Made by a program: the position numbers and the translations under genes | Assembly: GCA_009782085.1 (NCBI GenBank) | Contig: WQUN01000053.1 | Location: forward strand, 1 to 6,637 | From: Bacillota bacterium | GTDB taxonomy: Bacteria > Bacillota > Clostridia > Lachnospirales > WQUN01 | Length of the DNA: 6,637 bases | Direction of reading: 5' to 3' | Notes under the pieces: generated by a model | The model's database searches: none | Told to the model about the DNA's origin: nothing | What the model saw: only the letters and a program-made list of their open reading frames with translations | Shown: piece by piece, positions 1 through 5,329 of the stretch | Layout: each line of letters opens with the position of its first letter | Position numbering within the stretch: position 1 is the first letter of the stretch

Positions 1-176
1 AAACTCTGGATGTCGTTGTTGACCTCCCAGACCTTGGCGTCTATCTGCCCGGTCTTGTCCTGGAGACGCAGAGACAGGTAGGTCTTGCCGGAGCGGGTTT
101 TTAGGTTCTGCTTCTGCTTGCAGAGGTAGTGGTCGACGACGCGGTCGTTCTCTCGAAAATCGGATATGTAGCGCAT
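1..176 (-). CDS. YhaM-like 3'-5' exoribonuclease, N-terminal part (cut by window edge)
   Basis: This is the first 58 codons of a gene that runs off the left edge. It begins MRYISDFRENDRVVDHYLCK and continues with a TRSGKTYLSLRLQDKTGQIDAKVW segment, seen as KTRSGKTYLSLRL followed by QDKTGQIDAKVW. This is the OB-fold nucleic-acid-binding start typical of YhaM-type proteins, which in Firmicutes carry a C-terminal HD domain and degrade RNA or single-stranded DNA from the 3' end in the cytoplasm. The HD domain itself lies outside the window, so the enzymatic assignment rests on the OB-fold part alone. The ATG at 176-174 follows the TAA stop of the YitT-family gene after only 2 nt, and a G-run in the last codons of that gene may serve as ribosome binding site. 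The two genes are therefore probably co-transcribed. A different OB-fold protein is possible but less likely. Confidence 0.8.
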   Translation of the reverse strand, partial: MRYISDFRENDRVVDHYLCKQKQNLKTRSGKTYLSLRLQDKTGQIDAKVWEVNNDIQS

Positions 177-178
177 GA

Positions 179-1054
179 TTACTCAAACCCCCCGAACCTG
201 TTCCCGATGATCTCCGTCGAATTGCTTATCGTTATAAACGCCTTCGGGTCCACGTCCTTGATAAACTTCTGCAAAACGGCGGCCTGCCTGCGGTTAAGCA
301 CCGTGGTTATGACTTCCTTCTCGTCCTTGGTGTAGGCCCCGTAGGCGCGGTGCACCGTCGCGCCCCGGTCCAGGCGGAGGTTGATGAACTCCTTTATCTC
401 GGCGTTCCTTTCGCTTATAATAACCATGATTTTATAAATATGCAAGCTCTCCATGATCGAGTCCATCAGAAACGAGCGCATACACACGCCCAGGATCGAA
501 TAAAGCCCGGCCTCGACGCCGAAGATGAATATCGCGGCGGAGGCGATGAAAAAATCGGCGGCGAGCATGGCCGTGGTGATCTTCATGCTGGAATATTTCT
601 TTATAATGAACGCGACGATGTCGGTGCCGCCGGTGGTCGCGCCGGCCTTGAACACGAGGGAGCTTCCGACGCCGGGGATCAGCACGCTGAACACTAGCTC
701 CAGGAATTTCTGATTGGTCAGCGGCCTTGCTATAGGCCAGGCGAGTTCCATCAGCCAGACCATCGCCGACAGCGCGATAGTCCCGTAGGCGCTGGCCGCC
801 GCCTTTTCCTTCCCGAGCAACGCGTATCCCAGCGCGAGGATGGCGAGGTTAAGCGCCAGCATTATCGCGCCCATCGGGATGAACGGGAGCGCGCTGTACA
901 AAAGAAGCGAAAGGCCGCTGACGCCGCCGGTCGCGAAGCCGTTCGGGTTGCGGAAAACGTGTATGCCGAAAGCCACCATAAAGACACCGGCGTTCAATGC
1001 GGCAAAATTGCTGAGTTTTTTCACGGCGCGCCTCCGGCTGACAAAATTCATCAT
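179..1054 (-). CDS. YitT family membrane protein with C-terminal DUF2179 domain
   Basis: A 291-residue integral membrane protein of the YitT family, close to the usual family length. About six hydrophobic segments can be seen (roughly residues 15-33, 45-58, 61-80, 88-108, 119-136 and 160-195). They include the two glycine-rich family signatures, NGFATGGVSGLSLLL (38-52) and KAGATTGGTDIVAFIIKKYS (136-155). After the last segment comes a soluble DUF2179 domain (about 205-288), with RGATVHRAYGAYTKDEKEVI and VDPKAFITISNSTEIIGNRF as its landmarks. The transport or other function of the family is not firmly established. The start is uncertain by one codon: two ATGs lie in tandem (1054 and 1051) and the only Shine-Dalgarno-like run, TAGGG, directly touches the first, which leaves 3 nt before the second. 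Upstream is the repeat region; downstream, the yhaM-like gene follows after 2 nt. Confidence 0.92.
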   Translation of the reverse strand: MMNFVSRRRAVKKLSNFAALNAGVFMVAFGIHVFRNPNGFATGGVSGLSLLLYSALPFIPMGAIMLALNLAILALGYALLGKEKAAASAYGTIALSAMVWLMELAWPIARPLTNQKFLELVFSVLIPGVGSSLVFKAGATTGGTDIVAFIIKKYSSMKITTAMLAADFFIASAAIFIFGVEAGLYSILGVCMRSFLMDSIMESLHIYKIMVIISERNAEIKEFINLRLDRGATVHRAYGAYTKDEKEVITTVLNRRQAAVLQKFIKDVDPKAFITISNSTEIIGNRFGGFE

Positions 1055-1097
1055 CCCTAGGATTTGCCGCGCCTATTTGAATTATTCGTAAACATCA

Positions 1098-1267
1098 GAT
1101 TGTATGCCTCTGCAAAAAGACAAATACAACACTGGTTTCCAGTTTCCAGTCCAATGTCAACAGGCTAAAGGGGTTACGCACGACAAACGCATGAACATAC
1201 AATTTGCACAACGAATGTAGGGCGCGCCGACCACGGCGCGCCGGGGTCGGCGCGCCCTACAACAAAA
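1098..1267. repeat. Tandem repeat unit, copy 1 (170 bp)
   Basis: First of two adjacent units that start with GATTGTATGCCTCTGC and end with CCCTACAACAAAA. Compared with copy 2 it shows four substitutions and lacks one T in a G/T-rich stretch (GGGGTTACG here, GGGGTTTACG in copy 2). The unit contains, in order: a TTTCCAG-rich stretch like the heptamer array further right, a CCAATGTCAACAGG block, a CACGACAAACGCAT block and a 46-bp palindrome. An open frame running through it exists only because the unit is repeated, so it is treated as non-coding. Confidence 0.95.
1216..1261. repeat. 46-bp GC-rich palindrome in copy 1
   Basis: Perfect 17-bp arms, TGTAGGGCGCGCCGACC and its complement, enclose a short centre that itself contains the palindrome CGGCGCGCCG. 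The octamer GGCGCGCC therefore occurs three times within the element. Transcribed RNA or single-stranded DNA would form a very stable hairpin. No T-run follows on the minus strand, so it is not a classical intrinsic terminator. It resembles REP- or MITE-like dispersed hairpin elements; that class is inferred from shape only. Confidence 0.9.
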
Positions 1268-1438
1268 GATTGTATGCCTCTGCAAAAAGACAAATACAAC
1301 ACTGGTTTCCATTTTCCAGTCCAATGTCAACAGGTTAAAGGGGTTTACGCACGACAAACGCATGAACATACAAATTGCACAACGAATGTAGGGCGCGCCG
1401 ACCGCGGCGCGCCGGGGTCGGCGCGCCCTACAACAAAA
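1268..1438. repeat. Tandem repeat unit, copy 2 (171 bp)
   Basis: Second full unit, directly adjoining copy 1 in the same orientation and nearly identical to it (four substitutions, one extra T). The close match suggests a recent duplication or ongoing homogenisation. It is followed at 1439-1466 by the first 28 bp of a third unit, which then breaks off into unrelated sequence. Confidence 0.95.
1387..1432. repeat. 46-bp GC-rich palindrome in copy 2
   Basis: Same element as in copy 1: 17-bp arms beginning TGTAGGG and ending CCCTACA, with three GGCGCGCC octamers. It differs from copy 1 by one base just inside the left arm (GACCG instead of GACCA). Both copies lie between the same flanks, CAACGAA on the left and ACAAAA on the right, so the palindrome was duplicated as part of the larger unit and did not insert twice. 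Confidence 0.9.
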
Positions 1439-1573
1439 GATTGTATGCCTCTGCAAAAAGACAAATGCGTTTGTCGTGGGGGTTTACGGTCGGGGATGGA
1501 ACCCCGACCCTACGGAATCCGCGATTTTGTAGCTGCGGGTTTCATCCCGCACCGCTTAACCTGTTGACATTGG
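1439..1573. repeat. Truncated third unit with inverted pieces and two hairpins
   Basis: A mosaic. The first 28 bp (1439-1466) repeat the start of the unit. Overlapping the end of this, 1465-1478 is the exact reverse complement of the CACGACAAACGCAT block (1350-1363 in copy 2), and 1556-1573 (TTAACCTGTTGACATTGG) is the exact reverse complement of 1321-1338. In copy 2 these two blocks are 11 nt apart; here 77 nt separate them. The extra sequence holds two hairpins: 1488-1509 (GGTCGGGG, loop ATGGAA, CCCCGACC) and 1534-1551 (TGCGGG, loop TTTCAT, CCCGCA). Neither hairpin is followed by a T-run on the minus strand. Insertion of a hairpin element into an inverted partial copy would explain this arrangement, but that is inference. 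Confidence 0.8.
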
Positions 1574-1576
1574 TCT

Positions 1577-1665
1577 CCAGCTTCCAGCTTCCAGTTTCCA
1601 GTTTCTAGTCTCCAGTTTCCAGTCTCCAGTTTCCAGTTTCCAGTCTCCAGTTTCCAGTTTCTAGT
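1577..1665. repeat. Heptamer tandem array, consensus CCAGTTT, 12 full units
   Basis: Twelve consecutive 7-bp units fill 1577-1660: seven are CCAGTTT, two CCAGCTT, two CCAGTCT and one CTAGTCT. A partial unit CTAGT (1661-1665) follows. The variants fall partly into a 21-bp higher-order pattern (TTT, TTT, TCT endings). The partial unit contains the TAG stop codon of the glycyl radical enzyme on the minus strand. The same TTTCCAG-type sequence also occurs, in two or three units, inside each 170-bp repeat, which links the two repeat families. No CRISPR-like spacers are present. Confidence 0.95.
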
Positions 1666-3958
1666 ATTCCCTTCTCTCTATTATCTCCTCCTGCAGCCGC
1701 CTGGACAGCGTGTCAAAATACGCGCTGTACCCGCCGACGCGCACCACCAGGCCGCGGTAGTCCTCCGGCCTCTCCAGCGCCGCCAGAAGCGTTAGCCTGT
1801 CGCAGACGTTCACCTGTATCTGCTGGCCGCCGCGCCCGAAAAACGAGCTCAGCAGCGCGCCGATCTTCTCCCTGTTCTCCCCGAACAGCCGCCGGTCGAA
1901 CTTCATGTTGCAGACGACGCTCGTGCAGAGGCCGTCCGTCGGGATTTTCAGCACGGAGTTCAAAAGCGCCGTCGGGCCGGACCTGTCCATGCCCTGGGAC
2001 GCGCCGGCGCTGTCCGCCAGGACTTCCCCCTTTAGCCGCCCGTCCGGCGTCGCGCCCGTGGCCTTGCCGGCGCTGTCGTGGACGGTGAAGATGACCTCGC
2101 CGGGCACGTAATTGCCGCCGAGCACGCCCTTTTGCCTGCGGAGCTCCGCGTACAAATGCTCCGTTATCTCCCGCCGTATCCCGTCGACGGCTTCCGCGTC
2201 GTTACCGAATTTCGGGGCGTTCAAGAGGCGCCTGCGCAAAAGCCCGTACCCCTCGAAGTTTGCCAGAAGCGCGCCGCGAAGCTCCGCCATGTCCGCCGCC
2301 CGGTCCTCGAAAACCACCTTTTTAACAGCCGCGAGCGAGTCGGCCGCGTTCGTGAGGCCGATACACTCCAGCTCGACGTTGTTGTAAACCGCTCCGCCCC
2401 CGAACACGCCTTTGGCGTTTGCCTGGCAGTCCCGCACATACAGGGAGCGAAAGGCGAAGCCCTCCGTCCTTCCGAGCAAGGCCACGATCTTGTTGTTCAC
2501 GCGGGCTTCCAATTCGGCAAAATAGGTCAGCTGCTTTTTGAACGCGCGCATCAGCTCGTCAAAAGCCGCGAACCCGGCGGCGTCCCCGGTTTTCAGGCCG
2601 GCCTCCGCCCCGCTCATCGCCGCGTCCGCGCCGTTATACAGCGTGAGCTCCAGGATCTTGGCGGCGTTCATGATGCCGATGTCGTTGCAGAACTGGGCCT
2701 TCCCCGGGATCATGATCTGGCTGCATCCGGCCAGGCAAAAATCCAGGGCGTCCTCCGGCGGTATGCCGGACGCCATAAGCTGTCCGGTCATGACCTCGTC
2801 AGAGTACAGCGCGGGAAGCCCCTGCCCGGTCATAAGCGTCTCCAAAAGCTCCTCCCACATATGTTCGGGCATGTCTTTGCCGATCCGGAAGCAGAGATTC
2901 GGCCCCTTATAGCGCATGGTGCGCACGGCTTCCAGGACGAGGCCCGTCAGCTCGTTACAGCAGGGGCTCCCGTCGGGATATACGCCGCCGATCGTCATGT
3001 TCTGGATGTCGCCGGCCTCGTCGATCTTTATCATCAGGCTTTGCAGCAGGCAAAGCGCGTCTTCTCTGGTCAGAACGCCCCTCTCCGCGTCGCGGGCGTA
3101 GAACGGGTACAGGTATTTGTCGAAGCGGCCGAAGGTATCCGTATCCGCCATGACGTGCGCGAGCCAGACCAGCTGAAGCGCCTGGCGGAACGTCTCCGGA
3201 GGATCTGTTGCGATACGCGTCAAATCGCCGTACAGGTCCAGCATGTTCCGCCGCGCCGCGCCCTCCGCCCGCCCCGCTGCCTCCAGGCAGGCTTCGGCGT
3301 TACGGGAGATCATGGTTGAAAAGGCCGTCAGGATTTCGTCCATGCCGTCGTAAAACTCCTGATCCGCGTCGCCCGCGTGGCTGGGCAGGGCCCTTTGCTC
3401 CGCGATTTCCCGCCTCCTGTGAGACACGCCCTTCAGCACGCTCTCGTGGTCGATGACCATGTGGCAGCCGAAGCAGGTCGAGCCCGCCGCGCCCGTCCGG
3501 AAACCGGCCCATTCCTCCGCTGTGAAAAAATCCGGATGGAGGCGGTCGAAATCCGGGTCCCAGGGGTTCATGTATTTGCGCTCTTTCACCCGTCCGACGT
3601 TCGCCAGGAAAGCCTCGCGCTCCCCGGCGGCGTCCAGGCGGGCGGCGTATTCCCAGACGACGTTGTCCCTTATGTACGTGCCCCCGCCGTAGTAGAACAT
3701 CGCGACTTCGCGGTCGGTGGGGGATTTTTGGCCGGCGACGAGCTCATAGGGCGACACATATATCCCACAGTTTTCCATGAAGCGCCGCAAAGCGCGCGCC
3801 TCGCGCAAAACCGGCGCGGCGCCGATGTTTTCGACGTAGGCGCCGAAATAATAGGCCGTGGGCGGGGCGTCCGGGGACGGTTTCCGCCAGGCCGCCCGGT
3901 CGCGGCCGTCGTATTCGGTTTTGTGGCGGATCAAAAGTTCGCGGAAATAGTCGGACAT
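1661..3958 (-). CDS. Glycyl radical enzyme (pyruvate formate-lyase-like), substrate unknown
   Basis: A 765-residue enzyme of the glycyl radical superfamily. The PFL-like barrel covers most of the chain, with GRFDKYLYPFY (about 277-287) and the active-site loop AGCSQIMIPGK, where Cys412 is the expected thiyl radical residue. The C-terminal radical domain ends with RVGGYSAYF, in which Gly743 is the expected radical site; the chain stops 22 residues later, as is normal for the family. Most characterised dehydratases, decarboxylases and lyases of the choline/glycerol/hydroxyproline type have GCVE at the active site, so Gln414 replaces the usual glutamate. This argues against a standard dehydratase, and PFL itself has a double cysteine here. 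The substrate cannot be assigned. No radical SAM activase and no microcompartment gene or targeting extension is seen. A longer frame starts with GTG at 4009 but lacks a ribosome binding site. The ATG at 3958 has AGGGGGA 10 nt upstream and is preferred. Confidence 0.93.
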   Translation of the reverse strand: MSDYFRELLIRHKTEYDGRDRAAWRKPSPDAPPTAYYFGAYVENIGAAPVLREARALRRFMENCGIYVSPYELVAGQKSPTDREVAMFYYGGGTYIRDNVVWEYAARLDAAGEREAFLANVGRVKERKYMNPWDPDFDRLHPDFFTAEEWAGFRTGAAGSTCFGCHMVIDHESVLKGVSHRRREIAEQRALPSHAGDADQEFYDGMDEILTAFSTMISRNAEACLEAAGRAEGAARRNMLDLYGDLTRIATDPPETFRQALQLVWLAHVMADTDTFGRFDKYLYPFYARDAERGVLTREDALCLLQSLMIKIDEAGDIQNMTIGGVYPDGSPCCNELTGLVLEAVRTMRYKGPNLCFRIGKDMPEHMWEELLETLMTGQGLPALYSDEVMTGQLMASGIPPEDALDFCLAGCSQIMIPGKAQFCNDIGIMNAAKILELTLYNGADAAMSGAEAGLKTGDAAGFAAFDELMRAFKKQLTYFAELEARVNNKIVALLGRTEGFAFRSLYVRDCQANAKGVFGGGAVYNNVELECIGLTNAADSLAAVKKVVFEDRAADMAELRGALLANFEGYGLLRRRLLNAPKFGNDAEAVDGIRREITEHLYAELRRQKGVLGGNYVPGEVIFTVHDSAGKATGATPDGRLKGEVLADSAGASQGMDRSGPTALLNSVLKIPTDGLCTSVVCNMKFDRRLFGENREKIGALLSSFFGRGGQQIQVNVCDRLTLLAALERPEDYRGLVVRVGGYSAYFDTLSRRLQEEIIERREY

Positions 3959-3968
3959 GACCGTTGAA

Positions 3969-3975
3969 TCCCCCT
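3969..3975 (-). promoter_or_regulatory. Shine-Dalgarno sequence of the glycyl radical enzyme gene
   Basis: AGGGGGA on the minus strand ends 10 nt before the ATG at 3958. The alternative GTG at 4009 has no comparable purine run in front of it. This decides for the 765-residue product over the 782-residue one. Confidence 0.75.
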
Positions 3976-4033
3976 GAAAGCCAACTTTTTTTTCGTTGTT
4001 GTCGAGCACCCGCGGATACCAATAAATCCCAGT

Positions 4034-4120
4034 TGTCAGCTGAGCGAAGCGAAGGGTCTATATCCTAAAATTGCACCGTAACAATGGGGGGAAGATTCTT
4101 CGCTATCGCTCAGAATGACA
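4034..4120. repeat. Imperfect inverted repeat in the leader of the glycyl radical enzyme
   Basis: Left arm 4034-4054 (with GAGCGAAGCGAAG) and right arm 4098-4120 (with CTTCGCTATCGCTCAGAA) are complementary except for a few inserted or mismatched bases, and both end in TGTCA/TGACA. The separating stretch is 43 nt. From memory, sequences of the type TTCTGAGCGAAGCGAAG are common dispersed repeats in many bacterial genomes, so this could be a mobile or extragenic repeat and not a specific regulator. In the predicted leader RNA it would form a strong stem. A smaller hairpin, CGAGTT/AACTCG, lies beside it at 4137-4156. Confidence 0.75.
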
Positions 4121-4179
4121 GTCCCGGCGCGGCTTTCGAGTTTCCGAGGGAACTCGTTGTCTTATGCGGAGCATGATAT

Positions 4180-4241
4180 AAGGCGTGTTCGAAGTCCATC
4201 CTCATTATACTATGAAATGAGAGGATTATCAAACACGCCTT
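4180..4241. repeat. Long inverted repeat enclosing the promoter
   Basis: Outer arms AAGGCGTGTT (4180-4189) and AACACGCCTT (4232-4241) are perfect 10-bp complements. Nested inside are ATCCTCATT (4198-4206) and its near-complement AATGAGAGGAT (4216-4226). On the minus strand the right arm touches the -35 element and the left arm falls just after the expected transcription start. It could be a pair of operator half-sites or, read as RNA on the plus strand where TTTTT follows, a terminator-like hairpin. No plus-strand gene lies upstream of it, so the terminator reading has no obvious client. For transcripts leaving galM it could act as a weak terminator (followed by TTATAT). Confidence 0.7.
4204..4232 (-). 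promoter_or_regulatory. Sigma-A-type promoter for the glycyl radical enzyme gene
   Basis: On the minus strand TTGATA (4232-4227) is followed after exactly 17 nt by a perfect TATAAT (4209-4204). Transcription would start near 4197 and give a leader of about 240 nt before the ATG at 3958. The promoter lies downstream of the galM stop codon, so the enzyme can be expressed separately from the regulator-galM pair. The inverted repeat around it suggests that it is regulated. Confidence 0.75.
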
Positions 4242-4270
4242 TTTCGAGGTAAAGCAATAAACCCACGCCG

Positions 4271-5311
4271 TCAGACCGTCCCGAACCTATACTCCGTAAC
4301 CGTCTCGAACGTCTCCCCCGCCCGTAAGACCGTGGACGGGAACTCCGAATGGTTCGGGCTGTCCGGGTAATGCTGCGTCTCCAGGCAGAAACCCTGCCTG
4401 TAATACAGCGGTATCCCCTTCTTGCCCCTGTCCGCCGTCAGCATGTTCCCGGTGTAGAGCTGAATCGCCGGCTGGTCCGTGAAGCAGTCCATCTTTATGC
4501 GGGACTTCCCGGAGTACGCGCTCGCCGCGAACTGGAAGCCCTCCGGCGGCAGGACATAGTTCAGGTCGTACCCCCCTGCCAGGCGGAGCTGCTCATCGTC
4601 CACGCCGATGTCGCGGCCGATTGCCTTGGGCTTCCTGAAATCGAACACGGTGTTCTCCACGCTGCGGATCTCGCCCGTGGGGATGTGGTCGGCGTCGAGC
4701 ACCGTGAAATGGCCCGACGGGATCGTCAGGACCGTGCCCAGGATGTCGCCGCCGTCCGCGCCGTCCAGGTTGAAATACGCGTGGTTGGTCAGGTTAAGGA
4801 CGGTGTCCCCCCTGGCCTCGGCGCGGTACGCGAGCCGGAAGGCGTTGTCCCCGGTCACCGTCTGCGTCACGGCCACGAGCAGCTCGCCGGGATAGTTTTC
4901 GTCCCCGTCGGGGGACAGGTACGAAAACGTCACCGACGGCTCGTCCCCGTCCGCGACCCTGTCCACGTTCCAGAGCTTTTTGCCGAAGCCGGAAACCCCG
5001 CCGTGCAGGTGGACGACCGGGCTGGCGTTGCAGGCCAGGGTATATTCCTTGCCGTTCAGCGTGAACTTCCCGCGGCCGATCCTGTTGGCGTACCTGCCGA
5101 TCGTCGCCCCTTGGTGCGACTTGTCCGCGTAAACATAGTCCTCAAAACTGTCGTAGCCCAAAAGCACGTCCACGCCGTTAAAGACCAGCGCGTGCACGAT
5201 CGCCCCGTAAGGCGTGACGCACGCGGTCAGGCCGCCTTTGCCGCGGAGCTCGTAAAGAGGGACTTCCTCCCCGGATCTGAACTTTCCGAAAACCTTTTTG
5301 CCGACGCCCAT
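4271..5311 (-). CDS. galM: Aldose 1-epimerase (mutarotase)
   Basis: A 346-residue cytoplasmic enzyme without signal peptide that interconverts the alpha and beta anomers of aldoses such as glucose and galactose. The family landmarks appear in order: GRYANRIGRGKF (72-83), HLHGG (101-105), NLTNHAYFNLDG with the catalytic acid His177, GGYDLNYVL with substrate-binding Asp249, and GFCLETQHYPDSPNH with the catalytic base Glu311. Length is normal for the family. The frame extends two codons upstream to a GTG at 5317, but GGGAGGG (5323-5317) overlaps that codon and stands 5 nt before the ATG at 5311, so 5311 is the start. The gene follows the regulator gene after 18 nt and is probably translated from the same mRNA. 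Its precise sugar cannot be told from sequence; epimerases of this type are often broad. No clear terminator is seen directly after its stop. Confidence 0.95.
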   Translation of the reverse strand: MGVGKKVFGKFRSGEEVPLYELRGKGGLTACVTPYGAIVHALVFNGVDVLLGYDSFEDYVYADKSHQGATIGRYANRIGRGKFTLNGKEYTLACNASPVVHLHGGVSGFGKKLWNVDRVADGDEPSVTFSYLSPDGDENYPGELLVAVTQTVTGDNAFRLAYRAEARGDTVLNLTNHAYFNLDGADGGDILGTVLTIPSGHFTVLDADHIPTGEIRSVENTVFDFRKPKAIGRDIGVDDEQLRLAGGYDLNYVLPPEGFQFAASAYSGKSRIKMDCFTDQPAIQLYTGNMLTADRGKKGIPLYYRQGFCLETQHYPDSPNHSEFPSTVLRAGETFETVTEYRFGTV

Positions 5312-5316
5312 ACGCA

Positions 5317-5323
5317 CCCTCCC
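5317..5323 (-). promoter_or_regulatory. Shine-Dalgarno sequence of galM
   Basis: GGGAGGG on the minus strand, 5 nt before the ATG at 5311, lies in the 18-nt gap between the regulator stop and galM. Because it overlaps the upstream GTG codon at 5317, it excludes that codon as start. Confidence 0.85.
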
Positions 5324-5329
5324 GATAGT

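Noticed and set aside
1098..1127. A TACAAT -10-like box (1104-1099) on the minus strand as promoter for the YitT gene
   Set aside because: The same box occurs in each repeat unit and no acceptable -35 element lies at 16-18 nt, so it cannot be distinguished from chance.
1157..1456. A 99-codon open frame on the minus strand through the repeat units
   Set aside because: Its protein repeats the same arginine/cysteine-rich segment because the DNA is duplicated, it has no recognisable domain, and it is read from palindromic sequence.
1488..1551. Intrinsic terminator of the glycyl radical enzyme gene
   Set aside because: Both hairpins are plausible stems, but neither is followed by a run of T on the minus strand.
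1577..1665. CRISPR array
   Set aside because: The units are only 7 bp long, adjoin one another without spacers, and no cas gene is present.
2078..3319. A 413-codon open frame on the plus strand opposite the glycyl radical enzyme
   Set aside because: It is an antisense shadow of a GC-rich gene. The minus-strand product has clear family motifs throughout, whereas this one shows none.
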